A program made the translations under genes and the position numbers. Below the pieces are notes generated by a model. The model made no database searches. It had not been told where the DNA came from and saw only the letters and a program-made list of their open reading frames with translations. Shown piece by piece: positions 33,761 to 45,587 of a DNA stretch of 64,000 bases. The stretch comes from Climacteris rufus (taxonomy: Eukaryota > Chordata > Aves > Passeriformes > Climacteridae): contig VZRZ01004297.1 of assembly GCA_013398175.1 (NCBI GenBank), positions 124,001 through 188,000 of the forward strand, written 5' to 3'. How positions within the stretch are numbered: the first letter of the stretch is position 1; each line of letters begins with the position of its first letter.

Positions 33761-36206
33761 GCTGGACAAGAAGACCATACATCAGCATCAAGGAGCAGGG
33801 AGAGCTGCCTGATGGATGCAAGATGTGCTGGAGGGTTTCTCTGCTCTAGTTGAAGTGGGTTGAGGGCTGCCCAGGCTGCATGACACAGAGGTGTGGGGCA
33901 AGAAAATGGGGATATGAAAATGGTGCAGTGGGGGAAAACACATCCCTCCCCTGCTCCCCCATTCCCTGCGTGGTGGCCACCTCCTCAGCAGAGCGTGGGC
34001 CTGGTCATGGGGCCATGGCAAGGTGGCAGAACAGGGCCAGGGGCTGCCAAGAACGCTGCCAACAGGAAATGCAGTGTGGCTGAAAGTGGTGGCAGCAGGA
34101 GTGTCCGTGGAGCTGCTAATTAGGGATTATAAGATCCAGCAAATGTAGCATATTTCTGTGTGCCTCTACAGAGAAATCACCCTCCCCCTATGAGTCCTTT
34201 AATCCTCGCAGCCAGTGCGTAGCTCAAGTCCCTTTAATTTATCCAGACAGTGCTGGGGTGGCTCCCGGCAGGTTTTGATCAGGAAGAATGGAGAGGGCTT
34301 GGGTTGCAAGAGCCGAGGGAAGCTGAATGAATCATTAAAAGCAAGATAAGAACCTAAAAGGCTCCACCAAATGCCCTTATTAATGTTGATTTGATTGTTT
34401 ATGCCACTTGACAGGGTTGAAACCAGAGGCAGATGCAACAACTAAATCCTGGGTCACTGCAGCGCCCTGCCTGTGGTGCCTGGCCTTTGCTGGAGACCTC
34501 CCTTGTGCATCCAGGCACAAGGCTATGTGTTTGGGGGAGCAATTCGCCTCTCTCCTCGGGGGCTGGCTGCTGGAGGCCAGGCAGGGTGTGTGGCCGCCCA
34601 AACATCTGTGTCCAGATGCCGTGCAGGATTTCTCAAAGGAAGGGAGAGCAGCGGTGGCACAGCTTGGGGCGGCTGCGCTCGGCAGAGGCAGTGGCAAGCT
34701 TGGTCACTGTCACCCACCGGGCTGGGGGCGTCGCTGGTGTCCCCCAAGGGCTACCAGTGGGTGCCTTGGGGTGCTTGCCTTCTGTCCCTCCTGTGCCCTG
34801 CAGGCTTTTTGCTTGCAGCCAAGAAGAGGAGATTGAAGCAGGAGCTTTTACAGGCTTTTTTAATCTAGGTTAAAAGAGGAGCAGAAATCAAGCTCCTGGG
34901 CTTTGCTGCTTAGCCCAGGGTAAGGGAGATGGTCATGCTCCAGAGTTATACACTGCAGGCAAGGGGAGCAAGCTTTGGGCAGCCTGGCAGAGAGGGGCTG
35001 AGGGGGCACATCTCCCATCCCTGGGACTCACGCCATCCCCACTGAATTTCCCATCCTGCTCCCAGCAGGCAGCAGCAGCTCCCTGTATTGCAGAGAGCTG
35101 GTAAAGCTTGCAAGGCACTCAAACACCATGGCAAAAGTGATGAATGCAGACAATTTCAGGCAGATTATGTGTGCTAGGTAAGCTGCCAGGTACCTGGAAG
35201 AGGCATTGTAGGACAGCTGCTGTGCAGCAGTAGAAGACATTTCCTTCTCCTGCTGCTCCTGGGTAAACAGTTGGATTTAGGTGCATTTTGAGCATTCCAA
35301 ACACTGTCTTCAGTGCATGCTGATCCAAGCCTGGAGACACTCCACCATGGAACAGTGCTCTGCCTTGCTTTGGTGTTCTGCAGAGGAAATCAAAGAACTG
35401 AAAGGCTGGCCACTAGCTCCACCAGGAGCAGCTCACCAAAGGGATGTGTCAGAGAGTACATCAGGACAGAGCTCTGAGGGCGTGAAGGTCAGTCCTGACC
35501 CCTGCAGAAGACAGTTGTTGGCAGTGTTTCACATCTCTCCATTTAACAGCATTTCTCCAACTTGCAGCAGTGTGCAATAAAAAGCATGGAGGGTTTTTAG
35601 AGGAGGGCCTGAGTATGCACCAAGGAGCAATGTGCCAGGCTCTTTGCAGCTGCATGCAGGCTTTGCTTGGTGCTGGTGCCCTGGAACCTTGGTGCTTGGT
35701 GCCCTGGAACCTTGCCAGTGCCCAGTACAGCCCTGCAGAAGGCCAGAGGGGGAGAGGTGCTGGAAGCTGGGAAGGTCTCAGAGACATAAAACAGACCTTT
35801 TTTTGTCCAGGTCTTCAGCATGTCCTGCATCTTGCTGTTAGTGGCAGATTGTCACTGGCAAACCCGTGAGCACCATCCGAGCCAAATCCACCCTGGCAGC
35901 ATTGGGAGTGAGTTACTGTCATTTCTGTGAGGTCTTTCCACCTTTTGGTTGCCTTGGATGGCTGGGCTGGCTGCAGAATTCGCCACTTGCTTGCGGTGTC
36001 TCAGGATAGCTGCGGTTGGCTGCACGTGGGCTTCACCCCCTGCAGCATGTGCCTGCTTCTTTGGCTCCAAGGGCTGAATTCCTGGTGCTTTTCATAGCAT
36101 TGTGCTCTTCTGTGCGCTTCCTCCGAGCTTCAGAGCGAGACATGTTTCCCAAGGATAAAAGACCAGTGCTAAACCAGGCTGAATTCTGAGCTGCTGCGTT
36201 TGTGGA
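33761..36206. other. Gene-free stretch with a GC-rich, stop-poor block
   Basis: Between 34400 and 34870 three plus-strand frames (142, 146 and 131 codons) and minus-strand frames are open together. About 12 CpGs are spread over 340 bp, too few for a clear CpG island. A 22-bp imperfect duplication (GGTGCCCTGGAACCTT core) sits at 35671-35713. I see no recognisable domain and call no gene. Confidence 0.5.
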
Positions 36207-36228
36207 GCTGATCTGGATTTAGATCAGC
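36207..36228. repeat. 8-bp inverted repeat
   Basis: GCTGATCT (36207-36214) and AGATCAGC (36221-36228) are exact reverse complements around a 6-base loop. It is a small stem-loop that may be by chance. Confidence 0.6.
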
Positions 36229-37497
36229 AGAGCTCAGCTCACGGCACAAAAATAGACAAAATTCTTCAAGGCATACTGGAGATGTTAGCAGCTCTTTGAA
36301 CGGCAGCTCTTTCAGTCTATCCTCCTAACTTTCTGCCTAAAATGCTGCTTGTTGCACAGAATGGGCCCTGTTTTCTCCTCAGTCCTGCAGCTGTCTGCAG
36401 CTTTGCTGGCATTTGGAGCTGTCACTGTGGTATGGTCTCGTGGGGTTTTGTCACCCTCCAGCTAGAGTGTGATGGTCTCCCTGGGAGTGCTGAGCCAGGG
36501 ACATTTCTTCAGTCTGTTGGAGAAGAGGAACTCTCTGATTAGGTATATCCTTGACTCCAGCAAGGCAGGGGGGTTTCTTTCTGCTCTTCAAATGCATCAG
36601 ACTTCAGTCTCATTGCTTCCTCCAGCAAATATGTTATTGGGAGCTGTCTGTGCACACTGCTGAGCATGTGTGGCTACAGCCCATCATGGCAGGAGACAGG
36701 AACTTTCCAGAGGGGGCAGCTTGCACGACTCAGTACAGGAGTATCAATTCACTGCTGCAAGAAAAGCCCTGGGTCAGAGTAACCCTGAATGAGACATCTG
36801 CTTTAGTGACAGTGGAGGGCTCTTGCACAGCCCAGCAGAGCTGCCAGGTTGTGCCCCCTTTGCAACTTCACCTCTGTGGGTGCATGGGGTTAAACTTGGT
36901 TATGCTGGGGAAAAAACAAAAGTAGCTTCACTCATGCTGACCATCCCCTGATGCAAGTAAGATCCCTTGATGGTAATGCTGTGCCAGCCCTGATCTGGCT
37001 ATTGATGGCATGAGTTGATTGCTCTGAATTAGCAGCAGTTGGTGTTTAAAGATCCATCTCTGCCCAGGCTCAGCCAGCCCCTGGCACATTTGCCATCGGG
37101 ATGATGGGGGACTCAAAGCTCAGAGCCTGCTCCATTTTCCCTGATCTCCATTTCTTTTTTTCTTTTTTTTCCTCACACCTGCTGTGTGCATTTAAATCAT
37201 ATCTCAGGGCAGCTGCAGCATCCTGCCTTATTGCAGTGGCGTGTCTGTGCATCGTCCACGCTTGCTCTCTTCACAGCTGAAGAAGCTTTTCAAAATAAAA
37301 AATCCCTCACTTGCAAGCACTACGCAGATGAAATATGCCTGCCTTAGTAAAATATTAAAACAAATCTCTTCCACACAGGCACAGCCCATGAAGATGTCTT
37401 TAAAACACACAGGGAGGCATGGATGCAATATTTACAATCTTGAGCAAGGCAATTTATAATCTGCCTGAGCTCCCTGATGCTGTTGGAGCATTTTTGG
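36229..37497. other. Gene-free stretch
   Basis: No supported gene or transposon. The longest frame is 124 codons (36551-36925, +), with no recognisable domain. Confidence 0.55.
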
Positions 37498-37516
37498 TTT
37501 TTTTTTTTTTTTTTTT
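37498..37516. repeat. T19 mononucleotide run
   Basis: Nineteen consecutive T. No gene-derived sequence is recognisable beside it, so I do not read it as the antisense poly(A) tail of a processed pseudogene. Confidence 0.9.
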
Positions 37517-37519
37517 CTG

Positions 37520-37740
37520 GAGTGTATCAGAACAAATTAATCAACATTTTCCTAACTATATGCATATGGACTTCTAAAATTTTTGGCTGTAGGTTGTAGC
37601 ACTAATTGCTCACAGGGATTATCCAAGCGGCTTGGATTTGATAAGCAGGAGAATGCACCAGCCACTTCAGTGAATTTCTAATGCAAACTGACCAGCCTGT
37701 TTTCCCTTCTGCAATAATTAAAGGTCAGCATAAAATGAAC
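37520..37740. other. AT-rich island, possible conserved non-coding element
   Basis: Non-repetitive AT-rich DNA with CAAATTAATCAAC near 37533, CACTAATTGCTCAC near 37600, CTAATGCAAAC near 37678 and GCAATAATTAAAGG near 37712. These are homeodomain/POU-like cores. Function is not shown. Confidence 0.28.
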
Positions 37741-39849
37741 CAAGGAAGGGGAGGGATCTGGATGCTTTTTGCTTTGATGCTGGGCTCTTATTTCACTTCC
37801 TTGGATTGGAGTCAAGGGGTGGAATAGAGGTAAAGTGCCCTTTTCCCCTTCTGCTCCTGTGTTCTCATTCTGGGCACAGAGCTGGCCAGAGACCTGGACC
37901 CTGTCACATGGGGGCTGGCAAAGGGTCTCTTATACCACTACCTTTTGCTCTCTGCTCATTTGTACTTCCATGAATTTTCCCCTTAAAAGAAGTGCATTAA
38001 AGACATCATCCCACTTCTCTTCAAAGCTTGTGAACTCAGCTATCATGTGCTGAACCATTTCTCATATGGCAAAACACTGCTCCAGGCACCTGCCAAAAGA
38101 ATGACTTTTATTTTTGTTATTTAAGAAAAAAAAAACCAACAAAAAAAAGTAGAAGAAGAATAATAAAAACTGTCTCCCCCCAAAATGTCAAATTTTATTG
38201 CCAGGCTCTACCAGTGCTTAAGAGATCCCCTCTTCCTACAGTGCTTGCTTGCTTGCTTGCTCCTTGCTTTATTTCTCCTCTGTGTCCCCTGAAAGCACTA
38301 GTGCTGAAATTGCAGGGGCACAGCAGGGACTGGAGTGAGGTGGAGGCTTTTTCTGGAGAGGTGGTTTGGAAGGGCTTTCTCTGCTCCCCTGCCACTGCTT
38401 GGATGTACGTGGCTTGCCAGGGATTTCCTGCATGTGTTTCCTGCTGAAGCTGAGCAACACTTTTACTGCCTCAATGAGCTTCCTTGCATGTCTGTGTGAC
38501 AGCTGCAGTTGGGAGAAGTACAGGAGAAGAGGGCTGAGGAGAGGAGCACAAAGCTCCCTGGGGAAGCCAAAAGCCTTTCTCTGCATCCCTTGTGCTGCCT
38601 TGTGTTACAGGGCACTCGTGATCCCTGCCTGTACATGGGCTTTGTATGTTGGTGGTCTGAAAATTCTTTAGCCAACCCCAGCTGAGCATTACTGTGGATG
38701 GGCTGAAGTGGTTCGGCATTGGGAACTGACTGTTTACTGAAACCATGCTGCAGGAAAACCAAAACGATTTTCCACGCTTCAAGATCCATGTTTTAGGAAT
38801 CTGGTTGCTAAACTTTAAGACATGCCATGTATCTGTGAATACTGGCTTGCTCTGACCAGGTGGAGCTGGTGAGCTCTAACATCATGTGGAGACCCAGAAA
38901 TGCACAGAGCTCTGAGGAGGCAGCTCTCTGACAAAGCAGGTCTGAAAGCAGAGCAGACCTGGATCATGTCACATCAGATCAGGACATCTGCAGGCAGAGA
39001 GGGGCTGAGATTGCTCTGGAACAGGTGACACTGTCTGCACACCCCTCTGGGATTTGCAGAAGTCCTGGTGAGCACAAGATTTCGGCACAAGGCAAACTGC
39101 TTTGCAGAGGTTCAGAGCCTGCTGATTTCCACTGGAGAGAATCCACCCCAGCGTCTTCCAGTGGGAACTGCTGACCCTTTTGTTCCAAACATGTGGAGTT
39201 GATTTTCTATTTGCCACCATACATTAAGGCATGTCCCAGCGTGTTGGTTCCTAAGTTTGTCCCAGGCAGCTCAGTTGTGTATCTGGCAGCCACAGGGAGA
39301 AGCTGCCAGTTTAAAAGGTGCTGCTGAAAGCTGTGACAGGCAATGTCCAAGGCCCTTGTGGGGTTAAAAAAGCCTCTCCTCACTATTCAGTGCTGGCAGA
39401 AGAGGCTGGAGTTTCTTTTTGCCTGACCAACAGAGCTTCAGCTCAAGCTTCTGGAGGACCAGGATTTCTCTGGCTGCCCTCAGAGCATAAAGATGGTACA
39501 GCAGGACATCCTGGGCACTTTGCCCATGGTGCTGCTGGCATCCTTGCAGCACACTGAGAATAGCAGGGATGCTATAGTGGGTGCTGGACACCCACTGTTT
39601 GGGCAGAGTGAACAGAGATATGGCTCTGGAGCTTCTGAGACTTCAGAGAGCCCCTGAGAAGTTTAGAGAGACCAAAGGCTTTGATGTACCTTTATAAAGC
39701 TAGCTGTTAGCAGAGGGACTTTGGAAGTGCTGAGTGATGTACCACTGTGGTACTACCCCCCCAAAACCCATCTCCCTGCACTTGGTACTTCCGGGATCCC
39801 TGTGCCAGGCACCCAAGCTTCATGGTGGCTGGGAGGACCAAGAGGCTGA
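37741..39849. other. Gene-free stretch with short simple repeats
   Basis: An A-rich degenerate tract lies at 38124-38170 and a (GCTT)n run of about four units at 38243-38260. Open frames stay near 100 codons and carry no domain. No gene or transposon was recognised. Confidence 0.55.
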
Positions 39850-40040
39850 GCCATTTGGTGAATTATTTATCCATTATTCATTTACTCGATGTGCGTGTAA
39901 TGCTGTGCAGCGAGTGAGCAGGCGCAAAATTAAAAACCGAAATGATGGATGCTGCCTTATCAAGCGCTCTTCATCCCACTCCTGAGACTCATTCAGTTTT
40001 AAATATTGATGGTGGATTGCCTGTTGGCAAACAAAGATTG
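39850..40040. other. AT-rich island with retained CpGs, strong candidate conserved non-coding element
   Basis: Around an ATTATTTATCCATTATTCAT-type AT-rich block, six CpGs fall within 80 bp (39887, 39894, 39911, 39923, 39938 and 39965). In methylated vertebrate DNA CpGs decay quickly, so keeping them in AT-rich sequence suggests selection or an unmethylated state. There is no long open frame confined to this block. The composition is typical of deeply conserved developmental enhancers; identity is not established. Confidence 0.35.
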
Positions 40041-43000
40041 TGTAAACCCAGCCATCTCTGCTTGCTGCCACAGTTCAGAGGCAGAGGCTTTGTGCAGCTG
40101 CAGCCGTGGCTGAGATGTGTGGTCTGTGCTGCCTGGGGTGGAGAGGGGGCTTGGAGTCCCTTTCATTACCTCCTGAAGATCACAATTAATCTGTGCCTGA
40201 GTACTCACCTACGTGGCAACCCAGCACCAGCAAGCTGCAGTGTTTAATATGCTGATCCTTAGAACATCCCTCAAAAGCAGGGGCTGTCCCAGCAGGGACT
40301 GCAGCAGGTCTCTAATCGCAGGGCTGCTGTTCCTTCTGTGGAGCTGCTTGAATAAATGGTGCTATTCTTTTACTTCAAAACCCGCCAGGTGCACATTAGT
40401 ATGGAGGATTAGTTAAAAAAAAAAAAAATAGAAGGAAAAATTTAAAAAAGCAGATCCCTGCTGAGAAAGGTGGTGTGATGCCAGAGGAGCTTTGGGAGCT
40501 GCTGTGTTGAGGCACTAGCGCAGTGAGGAGCAGCTTCCTGTCTCCAGGCTGGGCTGCATTACTGCCTGGGCCAGACACACTCATTCTTTCCAAACACACA
40601 GACATGCAGGACCCTTCCTGAATTTCCCAGGTGGATCCCACCCCTGCCCCCCAGGTCTCCTTACACCTGCAGCAGGAGCTGAATTCCCAAAACCAGCCAC
40701 AAGCCCAGCAGACCAAAAGGGGCTGACTGCAAAAGGATAAATTCAGGGCTGTCCCAGGTGAATCCTGAAGCTGTGGATCTGCTTTTTTCATCTCTCATGG
40801 CCTTTTGCTGGGCCCACCCATGTGGTCCGAGCTCCTCACAAGAGTAATTTCTGAGATGAGATGGGTGGGTGCCCACTGCATGTGCCAGACCAAATGCATC
40901 ATTCACAGCATGGAGTGGGGAAGCAGTCACGTTCCCAAGCAGGCTTCTCCCTGTGCTGGCAGTGTGAGAGCACAGGGGAGGTCTCCAGCCACAGTCCCTG
41001 TCAGCATTCCCACTGCATTCCACACCATCTCCCTCCCTCCCTCCCTCTCTTTGCCAGCTGTCAGGAGTACAGGGAGGGACGGGGGCTGTGCACAAAGGGC
41101 GGGGATTGGCCTGCTCCTCGGCAGGCTGGGGGCACCCTTGGGACCAAGGTCGCAGATGGATGGCCTGGGGGAGGTGCCAGCAAAGAGCACACTGAAAACA
41201 TCTCTGCTGGCTCTCCTGAGCTGGAGCCATGTGGCCAGGTGCCTCTCTGGAGACACTGTCCTTGCACGACTCCAGGGCTAAATTCACCATGTGCTGCAGC
41301 GTGACTCCCACGTGGCGTGTTCCTGCTCCTGCCTGCTTTGGCAGCACCATGCAGGCAGCTCAGAGCATTGCAGGGCTTTCAGGGCAGCAATAAGGAGCAG
41401 GTTTCCATGCTGGCAGCATTTCAAGGGACAAAGCAGCATGACTTTGGGGTAAAGGCCTAGAGGATATGCAAGCTGAAGAAACAAATGCCATCAACCCCTC
41501 TCTTCCTCGCTCTTTGGAAGAAAGAAGTGATATTCTTTGCACATTTGAAAAGCCCAAGACAAGTATCTTAAACATGGAGCACGGCCAGTCCAATTACTTC
41601 TCTTGGTCTCGTGCCCAGGGTTTATTCCATGAAACATCTCAGTGACAAATGTTCTCACTGCAAGAAACTTTCTAGTACTTTTTTTTTTCCATTTCTTGAC
41701 ACTGTAAACTTATGCCAGAGGCAGCTCAGAACCAAGGTGTCGTTCTGATCCATCCAGACCTCTGCAAAGTTCAGCTGGAAAATATCTCAGGAAGGAGATA
41801 ATCACTACAGCCTTGAGAAAAAGCTTTGTATAAATGAACCCAGTGATTTCTTTTGTGGGAATAAACTTCTTTTGGAGATATGTCCTTTCTCTCCTTTAAT
41901 CTTTTCACTGGGATTTCCATACCAGCAATCTCAGACCCAAGCAGACTGTATTGCTCATTTTCAGTGTGTTTTAAGCACGGATTAATTGCAGATACCCAGC
42001 TGTCCTGGTCTAACTAGCCATCTCACACTATTAAACTAAACAGCTGCCAACCCAAGGATCCAAAAGCATGGATGAATAACATTTCTACTATTGTTCATCT
42101 TGGGAAAAAGTCCTGGTGGCAATCCAGGTTCAGACCTTTGCCTTGCAAAAATCAGTGCCTCTCCGTTGAGCATGATGGACTTGGCCATCTTATGCTGGCA
42201 GAGAGCTGCTGTGTGTGTTGCTGCTTGAATGCATATTGTTTACATAAATGTTGCAAGAGGATCAGAGAAGGATGTGAGCTGCCATCTCGGGAGGTTAAAC
42301 TCTGGTCTGTGCTTCTAGGCTGGATCACAGATTGAATGGGGAGGAGACTGGGAGGCAGTGGTGCACTTTGGATGGGCAGAAAGCATGGCAGGACAGACGC
42401 AGTGCCAGGCTGAGAGGAGCAGTTCACTGAGCCTGCTGGCTGCTCCATCCTGGCCCTACCCTGTGTCTCAAGACTGGGGCTTTTTATTCAGTGCAAATGA
42501 GTTGCCAGCTCTGGCTGCTTAGCCAAATTAATAGTGCCAAGCAGGAACAAGATGTACTGGCAAGTTTCCCTGGGACCAGGTGGATCCTGGCTGTCCCCCC
42601 ATGGGAAACAGTGAAAGGAAAGGCTCCCCTCTCCCAGGCAGAGCTCAGCCCGCATGGTCTTGCTCTCTCACAGCTCCAGGAGCCCCAGCATCCCTTAAGC
42701 TCCACTTAAGAGTGGTGTTGATTGGTCATATTGGGATTAAGGAGAGGCAGGTTGCAGAAGTGTGCACCTTCTCCATTCCCCCACCACCAGCACTGGGTGG
42801 CCCAAGCCCTCCTGACTGTTGCTGTCCCCTGCATGTCTCATCAGTGCCCTCCAGATATTTCCAAGCACTCATGGCACAGTAAAGCAGCAAAGTCCCTTTT
42901 TTTAGTTATTCTTGCAGCAGTCCAGTCCAAACCCCAAGAGTGCAGCCAGCGGCTCAACCTCAAACTGCTTCCCTCTGGAAAGCACAGGGAAGAACAGACA

Positions 43001-43739
43001 CTGGGGCCTGGGGAGCATGCAGGGAAGAAATGGCACTGTGTGCAGAAAATCAGCATTACCTGGGACAAAGCAGTCACTTGCAGCTCACAGAGCAGCTGCT
43101 GTGTGATGATGTTACAGACCAGCAGGCTGTTTGTCACTGCCATCCCTTTTATCTCCCCAGTGAAACCTCATGCGTTGTGTGCACAGCTTTTCCTGCTGGA
43201 GCTGCTGGATCTTCACAAACCCATCCCTCCCCATGCCTCCCTTCAGGTTTCACTAGAAAGCCTGGTGTCTTGGCCATCCAAAGGTGTGAACAGAATGGGA
43301 ATTAACATTTTGAAGCAGCCTGAAAGCCCCGGGGTTTGTACAAAGACAAGGGCTCCCCAGCTCCTCTGCTGCCATGCTCCAAGCTCTCCTGGCAGTGCTG
43401 GCAGGTACCAAACCACATTTTTAATTTTTTTTACAAGCCATGGACTTACAGTTACTTCTTTGCTTCCTGGATGGAAGGCTGCCTATGGTTCTGGTCCCCA
43501 GCATTTCACAAAGACTTAATTCACAGTTCAATTTGGGATCCAACAAAGCTGCAGATTTGTGGGAGACCGCTGGGTGCTCTGGTTGGTTATTAAAACATTC
43601 CTGGTGTCACTCCCACCACCCTAACCTTAACAAAAGGTGTTGGAAAAGGTGAACAGTGTCCTCCACAGCCTGTGGTGCAGCAAGATCCACCAGAGGAATG
43701 AAAGCCCCTCACACCAAACTCAGTGACTGAAATTCAAAG
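40041..43739. other. Gene-free stretch with GC-rich, stop-poor blocks
   Basis: It holds the two longest open frames of the window: 229 codons (40661-41350, -) and 265 codons (42722-43519, +). In both places other frames on both strands are also open for 100-158 codons, no start context or domain is recognisable, and codon composition is not distinctive. I therefore do not call them genes. Also present are an A14 run at 40415-40428, a (CCCT)n run at 41031-41050 and G-runs at 41072-41104. Confidence 0.5.
41031..41050. repeat. (CCCT)n simple repeat
   Basis: About four to five units of CCCT on the plus strand, ending in CTCT. Confidence 0.85.
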
Positions 43740-44170
43740 CATGGCATTGAATTATTTTAACAAAATGCTGTCATTATCCTAAATATAAAAATGTTTGCTT
43801 CCAAACCATTTTTTCATAATAATATTAGACAAAAGCAGCTTGTTCTAAACATGTCACTTTTGACAAAACCAGCATCTTCGTGGCTGAAAATAAATACTGT
43901 GAATAAATCTCTATGCCAGTACTAGTGATAAGTCTTTCATTTCATGCTCTAATTGAACATTGGCTTTACAACTTAAAAGCAATCATCCTAAATTGCCTCT
44001 GCTAATATTAATGCCTTAGACAAAGGGTAACAGCCAGATTATAGGTTCGTATATTATTCAGGCAAATCTGGGTCCTTCATACATCACTTTTTAAAAGAAA
44101 ATTAATTTCTCCATGTGTCAAGAATGAAAATAGTAATAATGGATGATACACTTACATCATCCTGTATTGC
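43740..44170. other. AT-rich island, strong candidate conserved non-coding element
   Basis: About 430 bases of AT-rich, non-repetitive DNA. ATTA/TAAT cores recur: CATAATAATATTAGAC near 43816, GCTCTAATTGAACATTG near 43947, GCTAATATTAATGCC near 44000 and GAAAATTAATTTC near 44098. It is flanked by ordinary GC-richer DNA. Such islands are common among vertebrate conserved non-coding elements; this could not be tested here. Confidence 0.3.
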
Positions 44171-45229
44171 TGAGATTGGCAAGAACGTTGCCTCTGAATA
44201 AAGTGAGTGTAGATTGCATGCATTGCCTTAATGCCAGCCCAAGCAGGCAGGTGGGCAACCTCAAAAATGCCACTGCCTGTGACTTGAACCTGAACTTCCT
44301 CAAGTGGAGGAACTGGATCTCACATGCTGCACTGATAAGCAACATCCCTTTCACCTGTTTAATGCACATAATCTGTTTAAATCCCTCACCAGGCAGGTGG
44401 CTGTGTGAGTTGTCAAGGACCCACTCCCCAAACTGAGCTGAGAGCAGAGCTACAGAGGGGCTGCTCTGTCACACCAGCAGTGGGTTTGGTTTTGGGGAGG
44501 CTTGGGGCACTGCTCCAGCCAAGTGACCAGCAGGGTCCTTGCAGGGCTGATACTGAGCCTGGACACATCAACCATGGTAGTAAAAGTCTGGCAGCAGGGT
44601 CAGGGTCTTCTGGTGGAAAGTAAACAAAAGCTCGAGCTGAAGCTGTGGTGCCAGGGCTAGACCTGTCTTTGAAGCATCTGGAGTGTGTACTTGGTGGGAA
44701 TCACTGATGATTTGCACATTTTCCTCCTGCTTCACCCAGCTCCCTCACAGGGATGACAGTGGGTTTGCACAGCAGCCCCAGTGCCACTGTGCCACCCTGC
44801 ATGCCTTTTGCTTTTCTGGCTGTGCCATGGGAAAACTTCTCTTTCCCAGGCATCTGCTGGGAGCGGTGTATTTTTAGCTCTTGGAGCCAGGGCTGGGTGT
44901 CTACATGGCAGAGGAGTCCATGGATCCCTGGGAACTGCCTGTTCCCACTGCAGCTGCTGCCCTCCCCTTGCAGGTTGCCTCTGCAGTGCTTGACATGAAT
45001 ACCACCATCACCTCCTCACTCAGCAACTTCATTCATTCACACTTTGCTTCCTTTTTCAGGAGCAATCTTCCCTTCTGTCAGCTTTCAAGAGACCTGCGGT
45101 TTGAGGTCATGTCTTCCTTCTCACTCACCCCTGACATGCTGACCCTCTGATCCAGTCTAGCGTGTTCAGGGGTTCACTGGCACCTAAATTGTTGGGGGAT
45201 GTCTTTTGCATCGTCTGGAGCAAGTCTGT
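44171..45229. other. Gene-free stretch
   Basis: No supported gene, RNA or transposon. Frames are under 100 codons and overlap each other. Confidence 0.55.
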
Positions 45230-45268
45230 GCTTGGGTGATGAGCTTGGGTGATGAGCTTGGATGCTGA
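45230..45268. repeat. 13-bp minisatellite, three units
   Basis: Units at 45230-45242 and 45243-45255 are identical (GCTTGGGTGATGA); the third, 45256-45268, differs at two bases. Confidence 0.85.
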
Positions 45269-45520
45269 GGTGGGATCATACCTGGATCCAGCCATCATAT
45301 CAGCAGTGATGTGATCACCCCTTTGCTTTCCTCATGCCCTGAAGGGGCTCCCACATGCTCCTCGGGTGCCCTGGACCTCATGCAGGAGGTTTGTGACCCT
45401 GATAATGATGGTGAAAACTAAAGGTCCCCCAAGCTTCTGGGGGAATGGAGGTAGCAGGTGACGAAGGAAAAGCACCACATTCAAACTGTGCTGTCCTAGC
45501 GCTCCTTCAGCCCAAGTGTT

Positions 45521-45587
45521 CTTTCCTTCCTTCCTTCCTTCCTGCCTTCCTGCCTTCCTGCCTTCCTGCCTTCCTGCCTTCCTTCCC
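45521..45587. repeat. Compound microsatellite (TTCC)n then (TGCCTTCC)5
   Basis: Five TTCC units up to 45542 are followed by five exact 8-bp units TGCCTTCC (45543-45582) and a TTCC end. The higher-order 8-bp unit looks like a TTCC pair in which one T became G and was then amplified. Minus-strand frames through it read a KAGRQEGR-type repeat, which is an artefact of the microsatellite and not a protein. Confidence 0.95.

Noticed and set aside
37498..37516. T19 run as the antisense poly(A) tail of a processed pseudogene
   Set aside because: No gene-like sequence is recognisable on the side where the copied body would lie.
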